This document shows positions 1 through 8,199 of a stretch of 64,000 nucleotides of DNA, one piece after another. Source of the stretch: Zymomonas mobilis (GTDB lineage Bacteria; Pseudomonadota; Alphaproteobacteria; Sphingomonadales; Sphingomonadaceae); assembly GCF_006715975.1 (NCBI RefSeq), contig NZ_VFOF01000001.1, positions 1,622,001 through 1,686,000 on the forward strand, in the 5' to 3' direction. Position numbers and translations under genes: made by a program. The notes under the pieces were generated by a model, which made no database searches, was not told the origin of the DNA, and saw only the letters and a program-made list of their open reading frames with translations. Position 1 is the first letter of the stretch. Every line of letters begins with the position of its first letter.

Positions 1-114
1 CTGCAGGTTGAATTGCTGAAAAAATGGCGTGGTGGGGATACAAACCCCCATATTATTGAATCCATCCAACTCACTATTAATGCGATCGCAACAGCTCTTC
101 GTAATAGTGGCTGA
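1..114 (+). CDS. ppc: Phosphoenolpyruvate carboxylase, C-terminal end (partial)
   Basis: Frame 1 is open from the first base to a TGA at 112-114 and encodes 37 residues. The ending, with LQVELLK near its start and TINAIATALRNSG at its end, matches the C-terminus of PEP carboxylase, where the last residues LRN(T/S)G reach into the active site. The enzyme carboxylates PEP to oxaloacetate in the cytoplasm. The 5' part lies outside the window. A strong hairpin terminator follows 27 bases after the stop, so this is the end of its transcript. Identification rests on a short but very characteristic tail. Confidence 0.85.
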   Translation: MQVELLKKWRGGDTNPHIIESIQLTINAIATALRNSG

Positions 115-140
115 TGGTTATTCGGCATTAAAGACAAAGA

Positions 141-175
141 AAAAACGGCAGAGAAAATTCTCTGCCGTTTTTTTT
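141..175 (+). terminator. Rho-independent terminator after ppc
   Basis: A 10-bp perfect stem CGGCAGAGAA / TTCTCTGCCG (146-155 / 158-167) has a two-base loop and is followed by a run of eight T. It ends the ppc transcript. Confidence 0.9.
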
Positions 176-304
176 ATTCAGAAACCGGATTTTCGTTTTT
201 CACCCTCATGCAAACAAAAAACCGGCCTGTCTTTTTTCTGTTTTTAATTCCCTGCCCCGTCCATCGAATGACAGGACGGAGCAGAGGTATAAAAAGGAGG
301 AAAT

Positions 305-1798
305 CTATGCCTCTTCATCAGGAATATTGTTGGCAATATTACTGTGACGATATCCATAGATAAAATAGACAACCAGCCCCAAAAATGTCCAACCGAAGAA
401 CATTTTCAGCGTCATAAGTGGCAGGCTGACGAAAAGATACAGGCAACCTAATGCCGCCAAAGGTGAAATCAGATAGATGCAAGGCGTTCTGAATGGACGA
501 TGGCGTTTAGGATCGGTATGCCGCAAAACGAGAACGGCGATGGCGACCATGGCAAAAGCAAACAGCGTTCCGGCATTCGAAATATCAGCCAAAATACCAA
601 CCGGGAAAAAGGCTGAGAACAGTGCAACAGCTAAGCCCGTCATAATGGTAACGATATAAGGCGTTTTGAAACGCGGATGCACTTTTGCAAAAAATTCTGG
701 CAGCAGACCATCGCGGCTCATCACGAAGAAGATGCGGGTCTGACCAAAAATCATCATCAGAATAACCGAAGGCAAAGCAAAACCAGCCGCCAAAGCGATC
801 AGGTTACCTACTTTATTCCATCCGATTTTACGTAAAGTCCATGCCAAGGCTTCGTTTGAGCAGACGACATGGCTGTCTTTCAGACTGGAACAAGCCGCCG
901 CTAACTGCGGGCTTCCGGTCGGTAAAGCATGATGTTGTGTCGCATCAAAAACCGGCTGTGCCCCGACGCCCCCAATAACACCGGAAGAAACCAGTATATA
1001 AAACAGGGTACAAATCGCGAGCGAACCGACCAACCCGATCGGCATATTCCGTTGAGGATTTTTGGTTTCTTCGGCAGCCGTAGAAACTGCATCAAACCCG
1101 ACATAAGCAAAAAAGATCGAGGCCGCTGCACCGGAAATACCGGAGAATCCTAAAGGTGCAAAAGGATGAAAATTTTCCATTTTCATCGCCGGTATGGCTA
1201 AAAAGATGAAAAGAGTAAGAGCCGTTATTTTGATAACAACCAAAATAGCACTGGCTGTTGCGCTTTCTTTTGTCCCTCTTATCAGCAATGACATAATCAG
1301 TAGGGCAATAAAGGCAGCAGGAAGATTGACAATTCCGCCACTAAAAGGCCCTTTGGTAAAGGCCATAGCCGCAGCTGGAAGATGTGAGCCGGTCAGATGT
1401 TCGATTAATCCGACAACATAGCCAGACCAACCGACTGAGACCGCGCTGGCTGCGACCGCATATTCAAGAATTAGCGCCCAGCCAACCATCCATGCAACAA
1501 GCTCCCCCATTACTGCATAGCTGTATGTATAAGCTGATCCTGAGACTGGCACCATAGCAGCCATTTCAGCATAGCAAAAAGCCGCCACCCCACATACGCA
1601 GGCAGCGATAATAAAGCTCACCATCATACCGGGACCTGCTTTTTGTGCCGCCTCAGCGGTGAGCACAAAAATACCGGTGCCAATAATCGCGCCAATGCCC
1701 AACATAGTCAGCTGGAAGGCGCCTAAAGAACGATGAAGAGATTTCTTTTTAGCTGTTTCTAAAATGGCGTCGAGAGGTTTCACACGCCCGAATATCAT
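305..1798 (-). CDS. APC-family amino acid permease (cationic amino acid transporter type)
   Basis: This 497-residue integral membrane protein begins with a short cytoplasmic tail and then the family signature GIGAIIGTGIFV (about residues 34-45), followed by AGPG and many hydrophobic helices, about 12 to 14. The pattern is that of the APC superfamily CAT/YfnA-like branch, which imports amino acids with protons or by exchange. The start is supported by GGGGGATA just upstream on the minus strand. It stands alone: the HIT gene upstream is more than 300 bases away and a pair of inverted repeats lies between. Substrate cannot be read from the sequence; arginine, lysine and other amino acids are all used within the family. 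Confidence 0.85.
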   Translation of the reverse strand: MIFGRVKPLDAILETAKKKSLHRSLGAFQLTMLGIGAIIGTGIFVLTAEAAQKAGPGMMVSFIIAACVCGVAAFCYAEMAAMVPVSGSAYTYSYAVMGELVAWMVGWALILEYAVAASAVSVGWSGYVVGLIEHLTGSHLPAAAMAFTKGPFSGGIVNLPAAFIALLIMSLLIRGTKESATASAILVVIKITALTLFIFLAIPAMKMENFHPFAPLGFSGISGAAASIFFAYVGFDAVSTAAEETKNPQRNMPIGLVGSLAICTLFYILVSSGVIGGVGAQPVFDATQHHALPTGSPQLAAACSSLKDSHVVCSNEALAWTLRKIGWNKVGNLIALAAGFALPSVILMMIFGQTRIFFVMSRDGLLPEFFAKVHPRFKTPYIVTIMTGLAVALFSAFFPVGILADISNAGTLFAFAMVAIAVLVLRHTDPKRHRPFRTPCIYLISPLAALGCLYLFVSLPLMTLKMFFGWTFLGLVVYFIYGYRHSNIANNIPDEEA

Positions 1799-2024
1799 TC
1801 ATTATCCCCCGATAAGAAGCGGTCTGTACCGCGCTTTAATTGTATCTATAGATTAACCGTTACAGGTCAGACTAAATTTATTGTTTCAATATTTAACCTG
1901 AACGACCCAACTCCGTAGACAATAGAAGGCGTTTCCTGACGGCTGGCAAGAGAAAAAGTGTCTCGTCTGACATATTATAATTTTTTCAGCCTCCCGAGAA
2001 TAAGGAAAGACTACATTAGGCAAC

Positions 2025-2050
2025 TACAGTAATGTAATATTATTACTGTA
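2025..2050. repeat. Perfect 9-bp inverted repeat
   Basis: TACAGTAAT and ATTACTGTA are separated by 8 bases. The arms have the size of a dimeric regulator site. It lies about 230 bases upstream of the permease start and could instead be a hairpin after the HIT gene. Confidence 0.5.
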
Positions 2051-2052
2051 TA

Positions 2053-2106
2053 ATGCTTATTTCGCTTTTGATCAAATAAAAATTAATTCAAAAACGAAAT
2101 AAGCAT
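2053..2106 (-). terminator. Long inverted repeat after the HIT gene
   Basis: ATGCTTATTTCG (2053-2064) pairs perfectly with CGAAATAAGCAT (2095-2106), and after one mismatch the pairing continues into the TTTTGA/TCAAAA tracts. It begins 13 bases after the HIT stop codon on the minus strand. There is no clean U-run, so a terminator role is probable rather than proven. Confidence 0.5.
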
Positions 2107-2118
2107 TTTATTTCAAAT

Positions 2119-2496
2119 TTAAGACTGAATCAACTTCGCACCCAGCTCTTTGCCGGACAGAATATGGATATGTAAATGGGGCACCAACTGGTCAGCATCA
2201 TGGCCACAATTAACAATCAGACGATATCCATTGTTCAATGCCGGATCTCGGCTAATCTCGCCGACGGCACGCGTTAAAGCCGCGATTTCTGCATCAGAAG
2301 CTTTTGCAGAAAAATCATCCCATGAGACATAGCGACCTTTGGGAATAACCAGAATATGCACGGGTGCCTGAGGATTGATGTCATGGAACGCCAGAACATG
2401 GTCATTTTCGAAAACTTTTTTACAAGGAATTTCGCCACGAATAATACGGGAGAAAATGTTATTATCATCATAGGGTTGATGAATATCGACAGTCAT
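2119..2496 (-). CDS. hinT: HIT-family (histidine triad) nucleotide-binding protein
   Basis: The 125-residue protein carries the histidine triad near its C-terminus (HLHIHIL, about residues 107-113) and the N-terminal NIFSRIIRGEIPCKK segment of the HinT branch. Such proteins are small cytoplasmic dimers that hydrolyse nucleoside phosphoramidates and related nucleotides. Length is normal. In several alphaproteobacteria a HIT gene follows hisE, as here on the same strand, but a 478-base AT-rich gap with a terminator separates the two, so they are probably not one transcript. The physiological substrate is unknown. Confidence 0.88.
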   Translation of the reverse strand: MTVDIHQPYDDNNIFSRIIRGEIPCKKVFENDHVLAFHDINPQAPVHILVIPKGRYVSWDDFSAKASDAEIAALTRAVGEISRDPALNNGYRLIVNCGHDADQLVPHLHIHILSGKELGAKLIQS

Positions 2497-2870
2497 TGTC
2501 CATTCCTTTCAAACAAAGTATATTTATTTATAATTGAAAAATTAGGAACGGAAAAACGACATTTTTCACTATAATGATGTCTTCTATAATAATTTTATTT
2601 TTATAAGAGAAATATTGCATCTATAATTAAGAACGAACTATGAATTATTTTTTTATCGCAAAAAATATTTATTTATTTCTAGTGCGGAATAAAATGATAA
2701 CAAAATTAAAGTAATAAAATTACATAAGCAACAAGCTCAATAGATACAAAAAATTCTATTTAAAAATAATTTTTCCTGAATTAATTTTTTGTATTTAAAT
2801 AAATGTTGTATTTTTTCTTTAACATAAAATAAAGTTTAATATATTTTTTAATATTATAAATAATTATGCT

Positions 2871-2888
2871 GACTTTTTATAAAAAGTC
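2871..2888. repeat. Perfect 18-bp palindrome GACTTTTTATAAAAAGTC
   Basis: The sequence equals its own reverse complement. It lies 37 bases beyond the hisE terminator, and its surroundings (GCTGACTTTTTATAAAAAGTC) resemble that terminator (GCCGACCTTTATAAAAGATCGGC), which suggests a decayed duplicate of the hairpin. Confidence 0.5.
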
Positions 2889-2924
2889 TTAATTCTTATT
2901 TGGATTATATGACTATATATAAAT

Positions 2925-2953
2925 AAAGCCGACCTTTATAAAAGATCGGCTTT
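2925..2953 (-). terminator. Terminator of the his cluster after hisE
   Basis: AAAGCCGA (2925-2932) pairs with TCGGCTTT (2946-2953), 22 bases after the hisE stop on the minus strand. A T-rich stretch follows in the direction of transcription. Confidence 0.7.
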
Positions 2954-2974
2954 AATGATTTCTGCAACGTCTAT

Positions 2975-3298
2975 TTAAGATTTTGATCTTGCTGCTTTTT
3001 CAGCATGACCAGATGTGCCTTCGCGCCGTCTTAATTCAGCAAAAACATTTTCAAAACTGCTGTCCCTATCGGCTAATAAAACGGCCAGATGAAAAAGAAG
3101 ATCTGCAGCTTCGCTCTCAAGTGCCTTTTTATCTTGCGCTAAAGCAGCGATGACGGTTTCAACAGCTTCTTCACCGACTTTCTGCGCGATATGGGCGGTA
3201 CCACGATGAAGAAGCGAGGAAACATAGGAATCTTTTGGTGAAGCCTTCCTACGTTCAGCAATGACGGATTCAATATAGGCTAAGGTATTTTCAGACAT
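2975..3298 (-). CDS. hisE: Phosphoribosyl-ATP pyrophosphatase
   Basis: HisE hydrolyses phosphoribosyl-ATP to phosphoribosyl-AMP, the second step of histidine synthesis. The 107-residue protein shows the all-alpha MazG-like fold motif KVGEEAVET (about residues 40-48) and the EAADLLFHLAVLL helix (about 63-75), whose acidic residues bind magnesium. Length is usual for a stand-alone HisE, so it is not fused to HisI, and hisI is not in the window. It is the last gene of the hisB-H-A-F-E cluster, 87 bases after hisF, and is followed by a terminator. Confidence 0.95.
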   Translation of the reverse strand: MSENTLAYIESVIAERRKASPKDSYVSSLLHRGTAHIAQKVGEEAVETVIAALAQDKKALESEAADLLFHLAVLLADRDSSFENVFAELRRREGTSGHAEKAARSKS

Positions 3299-3385
3299 GA
3301 TGTTCTTTGTCTTTCGTTATCGCCCTGCCCCTTTGGAACAGGCTATTTCAAGAAGCCGGAAACGATAATTTGATGAGCTCCGCCG

Positions 3386-4159
3386 TCATCCCTGTTGCGG
3401 AGGATGACGCACGGTTAATCCCGCTTTTGCCAGAGCGTCATGCGCTTCAGCCAAGCTATACTGACCGAAATGGAAAATCGACGCTGCAAGTAAAGCACTG
3501 GCATGGCCTTTGGTTACCCCTTCGACCATATGATCGAGATTACCCACGCCGCCGCTTGCGATCACAGGCACGGGAACAGCATCGGCAACCAAACGGGTCA
3601 GAGCCAAGTCATAGCCGTCTCTTGTTCCGTCTTTATCCATTGAGGTCAAAAGGATTTCGCCAGCACCTAAACGGGTTAGATTAAGCGCATGATCCAAGGC
3701 GTTAATACCAGTTGGCCGACGGCCACCATGGGTATAGACTTCCCATGTATCGCCATTACGGCGAGCATCGATGGCTGCAACAACGCATTGCGCCCCAAAG
3801 CGATCAGCGATTTCGGCGACCAATTCCGGTCGTGCAACCGCAGCCGAGTTAACCGCAACCTTATCTGCACCCGCCAATAGCAGCGCACGGGCGTCTTCGA
3901 CCTGACGCACCCCGCCACCAACAGTCAGAGGCATGAAGCAGACTTCCGCTGTACGGGCAACGACATCCAACATGGTGCCGCGCCCTTCATGGCTGGCCGA
4001 AATATCAAGAAAGCATAATTCATCGGCACCAGCAGCATCGTAAACCTTGGCTTGCTCAACGGGATCGCCCGCATCCATCAGATCAGTGAAATTAACCCCT
4101 TTGACGACCCTTCCATCAGCGACATCCAGACAAGGAATAATACGGGTGCAAAGGGTCAT
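3386..4159 (-). CDS. hisF: Imidazole glycerol phosphate synthase, cyclase subunit
   Basis: HisF is the (beta-alpha)8-barrel cyclase that, with ammonia channelled from HisH, turns PRFAR into imidazole glycerol phosphate and AICAR. The 257-residue sequence starts with [19 protein letters not shown], which contains the catalytic Asp near residue 12; the second catalytic Asp is in AAIDARR (about 130), and phosphate-binding GGG and ASGG motifs are present. It overlaps hisA by four bases (ATGA type), indicating translational coupling. Length is normal. Confidence 0.97.
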   Translation of the reverse strand: MTLCTRIIPCLDVADGRVVKGVNFTDLMDAGDPVEQAKVYDAAGADELCFLDISASHEGRGTMLDVVARTAEVCFMPLTVGGGVRQVEDARALLLAGADKVAVNSAAVARPELVAEIADRFGAQCVVAAIDARRNGDTWEVYTHGGRRPTGINALDHALNLTRLGAGEILLTSMDKDGTRDGYDLALTRLVADAVPVPVIASGGVGNLDHMVEGVTKGHASALLAASIFHFGQYSLAEAHDALAKAGLTVRHPPQQG

Positions 4160-4908
4160 GCGCTGGCTCCGCCTTGACGGGCAATGGCCAAGGCTGCTTT
4201 TAAATCAAGCGAACCGTCATAAATGGCGCGACCACAGATAACGCCTTCAATGCCGTCTTTGGTATGGCGTGCCAGCAATTCGATATCGCCAATATCTTTG
4301 ACACCGCCGCTGGCGATAACCGGAATATCGGTTGCCGCAGCCAAAGCCAAAGTGGCTTCGCTATTACAGCCTTTTTTTAATCCATCACGACCGACATCAG
4401 TATAAAGGAGAGCAACCACACCGGCATCAGCAAAGCGTTCTGCCATGTCGGTCACCGATATTTCTGATTGTTCTGCCCAACCTTTCGTCGTGACCATGCC
4501 ATCGCGAGCATCAACAGCGACAACAATCTGTCCCGGATATTTCCGAGCGGCTTCTTTGACCAGTTCAGGATTTTCGAGAGCAGCGGTGCCGATTACTACC
4601 CGGCTGATGCCACGACTAAGCCAACCATCAATCGCCTTCATATCGCGAATACCGCCACCCAGTTCGATGGTTCCCGGGAAGGCTTTCACAATGGCATCAA
4701 CGGCAGCGGCATTTACCGCACGCCCCGCAAAAGCACCATCCAGATCGACAACATGCAGATATCGGGCACCAGCTTCATAAAATTGACGCGCACGAGCCGC
4801 CGGATCATCGTCATAGACCGTGGCGCGATCCATATCGCCTTCGGACAAACGCACGACATGGCCTTCTTTGAGATCAATAGCAGGAAAAATAATCAGTGAA
4901 TCCGTCAT
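4156..4908 (-). CDS. hisA: Phosphoribosylformimino-AICAR ribotide isomerase
   Basis: HisA is the (beta-alpha)8-barrel isomerase converting ProFAR to [21 protein letters not shown] at the N-terminus holds the catalytic Asp, and ELGGGIRD and VIASGGVKD are the phosphate-binding loops. I chose the ATG at 4908 (250 residues) because GGAG precedes it at good spacing and the protein then begins three residues before the conserved core; an in-frame start at 4941 would add 11 unconserved residues. It lies between hisH (103-base gap) and hisF (four-base overlap). Confidence 0.95.
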   Translation of the reverse strand: MTDSLIIFPAIDLKEGHVVRLSEGDMDRATVYDDDPAARARQFYEAGARYLHVVDLDGAFAGRAVNAAAVDAIVKAFPGTIELGGGIRDMKAIDGWLSRGISRVVIGTAALENPELVKEAARKYPGQIVVAVDARDGMVTTKGWAEQSEISVTDMAERFADAGVVALLYTDVGRDGLKKGCNSEATLALAAATDIPVIASGGVKDIGDIELLARHTKDGIEGVICGRAIYDGSLDLKAALAIARQGGASA

Positions 4909-5011
4909 GGATTTCTCCAATATCCGTTCTTTTATGCCCATTTAGCGGGGAGACATAAAAGGCAAAGGGGAAAGCCAGATATCGTCATGAATCTGGCCGT
5001 GATGTTTGTAA

Positions 5012-5650
5012 TCAGGGATACCATTCCAAAAAACGGGATAAAAATTGCAAACCGTAGCTTTGACTTTTTTCGGGATGGAATTGGACGCCCATAATATTAT
5101 CGCGCCCGACAGCCGCCGTCACAAGGCCGCCATGTTCGGTTGTTGCCAATAATGTCGAATTATCTTCTGGCACGAAAGCATAGCTGTGAAGAAAATAGGC
5201 TTCTCCGGCACGAAGCAGGGGATGCGAATCCGTGGTTAGATCAATCTGGTTCCATCCCATATGGGGGACTTTGCATAAAGGATCATTTGGTTGGAGAGCA
5301 GTTACCTTGCCTTTAATCCAGCCTAAGCCCTGATGCGTGCCATATTCTTCACCTTGGTCTGCCAGAAGCTGCATCCCGACACAGATACCTAAGAAAGGGC
5401 GGCCTTTTTCAAGGACGGCTTCTTTTAACGCATCGACCATGCCTGGAATCGCCTGCAAAGCCTGCATGCAGGAGGCAAAAGCGCCCACCCCTGGTAAGAC
5501 AATACGTTCTGCCCGAAGGACTTCTTCAGGATTGGCGGTTACAACCAGATTTTCGCGGTCTAATCCCGAAGCCAATAAGGCATTGGCAACCGATTGAAGG
5601 TTGCCTGCGCCATAATCAATAAGTGCGACCGTTGAAGATGCCTGATTCAT
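5012..5650 (-). CDS. hisH: Imidazole glycerol phosphate synthase, glutamine amidotransferase subunit
   Basis: HisH hydrolyses glutamine and feeds ammonia to HisF. The 212-residue class I amidotransferase has the oxyanion and nucleophile segment GICVGMQLL (Cys about residue 83) and the C-terminal VQFHPEKS with the catalytic His and Glu. Start 5650 gives MNQASSTVALIDYGAGN, the normal N-terminus, and lies 4 bases after the hisB stop; the longer in-frame start at 5704 would overlap hisB. In a separate reading of context, HisH and HisF are encoded with HisA between them. Confidence 0.95.
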   Translation of the reverse strand: MNQASSTVALIDYGAGNLQSVANALLASGLDRENLVVTANPEEVLRAERIVLPGVGAFASCMQALQAIPGMVDALKEAVLEKGRPFLGICVGMQLLADQGEEYGTHQGLGWIKGKVTALQPNDPLCKVPHMGWNQIDLTTDSHPLLRAGEAYFLHSYAFVPEDNSTLLATTEHGGLVTAAVGRDNIMGVQFHPEKSQSYGLQFLSRFLEWYP

Positions 5651-5654
5651 CACA

Positions 5655-6245
5655 CTACAAACTGCCTTTTGTCGAAGGGATCCGGCCTTGTTTACCGGCA
5701 TCAATGGCGACCGCCTGACGCAAGGCCAGTGCTAAAGCTTTGAACAGGCTTTCGGCGATATGGTGGTTATTGCGTCCGTAAAGCGTTTCTACATGAAGGG
5801 TAAGCCCTGCGCCTTGGGCAAAGCTTAGAAACCAATGTTCGATCATTTCGGTGTCAAGATCGCCCAGACGAGGTTGGGTGAAAGTAGAATGCCAAACAAG
5901 ATAAGGACGACCTGAAATATCAATGGCAACCCGACTCATGGCTTCATCCATAGGTGCATAGGCATGGGAAAAGCGGGTAATGCCGCCCTTATCGCCCAAA
6001 GCTTGCTGAACAGCCTGCCCCAAGGCAAGTGCGCAGTCTTCTATGGTATGATGGGGATCAATATGTAAATCTCCCTTTACCGTTACGTCGCAATCTATTA
6101 GCGAGTGACGAAAAAGCTGATCTAACATATGATCAAAGAAACCAATGCCGGTTTTGACATTATATTGCCCATGCCCATCCAAATTAAGTTGGATATGAAC
6201 ATCAGTCTCGGCGGTTTGACGATGGATTGAGGCTATACGCTGCAT
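5655..6245 (-). CDS. hisB: Imidazoleglycerol-phosphate dehydratase
   Basis: HisB removes water from imidazole glycerol phosphate to give imidazole acetol phosphate; it is a manganese enzyme. The two metal-binding motifs DPHHTIED and GRNNHHIAE are visible, along with [12 protein letters not shown] chose the ATG at 6245 (196 residues, the normal monofunctional length); an open frame continues upstream to 6383 but that part is not conserved and would cross into the divergent sspB gene. It lacks the phosphatase domain of the enterobacterial fusion, consistent with a separate hisN at 19219-19998. First gene of the his cluster. Confidence 0.95.
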   Translation of the reverse strand: MQRIASIHRQTAETDVHIQLNLDGHGQYNVKTGIGFFDHMLDQLFRHSLIDCDVTVKGDLHIDPHHTIEDCALALGQAVQQALGDKGGITRFSHAYAPMDEAMSRVAIDISGRPYLVWHSTFTQPRLGDLDTEMIEHWFLSFAQGAGLTLHVETLYGRNNHHIAESLFKALALALRQAVAIDAGKQGRIPSTKGSL

Positions 6246-6332
6246 AAAATCGCTATAGCCTACCCACGCTTTCATGCAAATATACTCAATCCCATCTTGA
6301 CCGATAGCTTTGACACGTCCACCTAAGGTTTT

Positions 6333-6824
6333 ATGAATGAGGAAAGCTTTGACAGTCTGATTCCGTATGATGAGATCGTCCAAGAAGCCCTGCGCGCTGT
6401 TGTTGGCCGCGTTTTAGGGACAGTACAGGCAGAGGGCGGCCTTCCCGGTGATCATCATTTCTATATCACCTTTAAAACACAGGCATCCGGTGTTTCTGTA
6501 CCACCGCACCTGTTAGCCCGTTTTCCGGAAGAAATGACGATTGTCATCCAGAATCGCTATTGGGATTTGATGGTAGAAGACGATCATTTCAGTATCGGTT
6601 TATCTTTTGGTGGCATCCCGTCGAATTTGATAGTGCCCTATGCGGCCATCACCAATTTCGTCGATCCTTCGGTACATTTCGCTTTGCAATTCGAAGCGCA
6701 ATTTGAAGAAGTGGTTGATTCGGAAGAGATTGAACCGGAACCCGAAAAAAGGCCTATCCCCGAAGCGAAGCCGATCGAAGAAGGCTCGAATGTCGTTTCG
6801 GTCGATTTTAGTCGTAAAAAATAG
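6333..6824 (+). CDS. sspB: SspB-family ClpXP adaptor (alphaproteobacterial type)
   Basis: SspB tethers ssrA-tagged and other substrates to the ClpXP protease. The 163-residue protein has the tag-binding beta domain (about 30-125, with [23 protein letters not shown] and [15 protein letters not shown]), then an acidic and proline-rich linker, and ends in [10 protein letters not shown], the short C-terminal motif that docks on the ClpX zinc domain. This architecture is the alphaproteobacterial SspB described in Caulobacter. It is divergent from hisB with about 87 bases between starts. Confidence 0.9.
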   Translation: MNEESFDSLIPYDEIVQEALRAVVGRVLGTVQAEGGLPGDHHFYITFKTQASGVSVPPHLLARFPEEMTIVIQNRYWDLMVEDDHFSIGLSFGGIPSNLIVPYAAITNFVDPSVHFALQFEAQFEEVVDSEEIEPEPEKRPIPEAKPIEEGSNVVSVDFSRKK

Positions 6825-6845
6825 ATTTTACTGTCTATTGAATAT

Positions 6846-6891
6846 AGCTATCCTGTATTGGTCGGAAGAAAAGACCAAAAACAGGATAGCT
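6846..6891 (+). terminator. Inverted repeat after sspB
   Basis: AGCTATCCTGT (6846-6856) and ACAGGATAGCT (6881-6891) form an 11-bp stem, extended inside by TTGGTC/GACCAA. No U-run follows, so it may be an RNA-stabilising hairpin; a second, canonical terminator lies just beyond. Confidence 0.55.
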
Positions 6892-6917
6892 CCAGTAATC
6901 ACAAAAATATATTTTTA

Positions 6918-6955
6918 GAAAAAGCCGGTAATTATAAATTTTGCGGCTCTTTTTT
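6918..6955 (+). terminator. Terminator after sspB
   Basis: AAAAAGCCG and CGGCTCTTTTTT form a short G/C stem flanked by A and T runs (stem 6923-6927 / 6944-6948, T-run to 6955). Confidence 0.65.
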
Positions 6956-7036
6956 GTGTCTTCTGCGTTTTTCAGAAAACCCAATGGATAGGTAAAACCT
7001 GTCCCATCGGGATATTATTGTAATTTCATTCAGGGA

Positions 7037-7384
7037 ATGAGAGGCATGGTTTCAAGGATTGTCGAAACATTGGTGCAGGCAGAAATCGGGCGGGCGCACC
7101 AAAATGACAGTCTGAAGAATCTGGTAACAGGGGCTTTGGTTGTTGGTGTTATTCGCCGGTTGGGGCCTGTTGGCCTTGTCCTTGGCACCGGATATGTTTT
7201 GGGGAAAGCCTATATTCGCCGCCGTGCTTTGCAGCAAATAGAGCAGCAGAAATGGTTAGAAGAGCATCCCGAACAGGAAAAAGAAATCTATGCTGAAACG
7301 GCGGGGATGCTTCCCCATACGCCAGATACGCCGATTGATTTTGGGGTGAAGAAGACAACGTCAGCTAAAAATAAACCCGCATAA
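7037..7384 (+). CDS. Small protein of unknown function with a glycine-rich hydrophobic segment
   Basis: I do not recognise a named family. The 115-residue product has a basic, charged N-terminus, a hydrophobic glycine-rich stretch (about residues 31-58, GALVVGVIRRLGPVGLVLGTGYVLGKA) that could insert in or lie on the membrane, then a charged helix rich in Gln and Glu and a lysine-rich tail. AGGGA directly precedes the first ATG; the ATG at 7046 has GAGG and AGGG upstream at better spacing and may be the true start. It lies alone between the sspB terminator and convergent ppa. Codon use looks like the neighbours, so it is probably real. Confidence 0.7.
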   Translation: MRGMVSRIVETLVQAEIGRAHQNDSLKNLVTGALVVGVIRRLGPVGLVLGTGYVLGKAYIRRRALQQIEQQKWLEEHPEQEKEIYAETAGMLPHTPDTPIDFGVKKTTSAKNKPA

Positions 7385-7471
7385 CAAACTCCGTTCTATG
7401 GTTAGAACCGACTTGTCATGCGGGGTGAAAATTACCAGATATCTGGCAGCAATTCTTGAATTAGATCAAAA

Positions 7472-8005
7472 TCAGGCCGATTTTCCGGCGCGTTCAATCG
7501 CTTCGAGAATGATCTTACGAGCATCAGCCGAGCTACCCCAGCCTTCGATTTTTACCCATTTCCCTTTTTCAAGGTCTTTGTAATGTTCGAAGAAATGGCC
7601 GATTTGGTCAAGAATGATAGCCGGAAGATCGCTGGATTCTTTGACCGAAGCATAAAGCGGAATGATGCTATCTACCGGAACCGTTAACAGCTTTTCGTCT
7701 TCGCCTTTTTCGTCCTTCATCCGCAAAACGGCGATAGGACGGACGCTGACGACACTGCCCGGAACGAACGGAGTCGGAGCCAGAACCAAAGCGTCCAAAG
7801 GATCGCCATCATCAGATAAAGTGTGCGGGACAAAGCCATAATTGGCCGGATAGCGCATTGGTGTATGCAATAAACGGTCAACGAACAGCGCACCGGATTT
7901 TTTGTCAAATTCATATTTGACCGGTTCGCCGCCCTGCGGCACTTCGATGATAACATTCAGCGTTTCAGGCGGATTATCGCCCGTGGGAATAAGATTGATA
8001 TCCAT
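7472..8005 (-). CDS. ppa: Inorganic pyrophosphatase
   Basis: Family I soluble pyrophosphatase, which hydrolyses PPi to phosphate and pulls biosynthetic reactions forward. The 177-residue protein has the normal bacterial length. Motifs: EVPQGGEPVKYEFDKKSG near the N-terminus (substrate-binding Lys and Glu), NYGFVPHT, and the metal-binding signature DGDPLDALV (about residues 66-74). It is monocistronic, convergent with the small gene at 7037 and divergent from hisS. Confidence 0.97.
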   Translation of the reverse strand: MDINLIPTGDNPPETLNVIIEVPQGGEPVKYEFDKKSGALFVDRLLHTPMRYPANYGFVPHTLSDDGDPLDALVLAPTPFVPGSVVSVRPIAVLRMKDEKGEDEKLLTVPVDSIIPLYASVKESSDLPAIILDQIGHFFEHYKDLEKGKWVKIEGWGSSADARKIILEAIERAGKSA

Positions 8006-8072
8006 AATAAAATTGCGATAATGCGGGCTTCTTTTATCACAAGCCTATTTTGTGTCTTTTTCAGAGGAAGAA

Positions 8073-8094
8073 AGTCTTTTTAGATTAAAAGACT
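8073..8094. repeat. Hairpin between divergent ppa and hisS
   Basis: AGTCTTTT and AAAAGACT enclose a 6-base loop in the 194-base region between the two start codons. A partial copy (GTCTTTTT) sits 20 bases upstream. It could be a regulator site or an RNA leader hairpin; nothing else marks its role. Confidence 0.4.
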
Positions 8095-8199
8095 GCCAGT
8101 AATCTTTCTGTAGGTGCTACGCATACAAAATTTTGCACAACCGGAAAAATAGGTTAGACGCGGGCAACTCTTAAAAAAACATCTCTTTATATTAGCCGG

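Larger units (their letters stand above)
1799..2118. other. Intergenic gap with two inverted repeats
   Basis: No gene is seen. The half nearer the HIT gene holds two consecutive inverted repeats (2025-2050 and 2053-2106). The rest is AT-rich and should include the promoter of the permease, but I cannot place it with confidence. Confidence 0.6.
2497..2974. other. Very AT-rich intergenic gap
   Basis: No open frame that looks coding is present on either strand. The hisE-proximal end holds a terminator hairpin (2925-2953) and a perfect 18-bp palindrome (2871-2888). The remainder is a low-complexity A/T stretch that presumably includes the promoter of the HIT gene. Confidence 0.6.

Noticed and set aside
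29-247. 72-codon plus-strand ORF over the ppc end
   Set aside because: It overlaps the ppc C-terminus in another frame and runs through the ppc terminator. The product is not protein-like.
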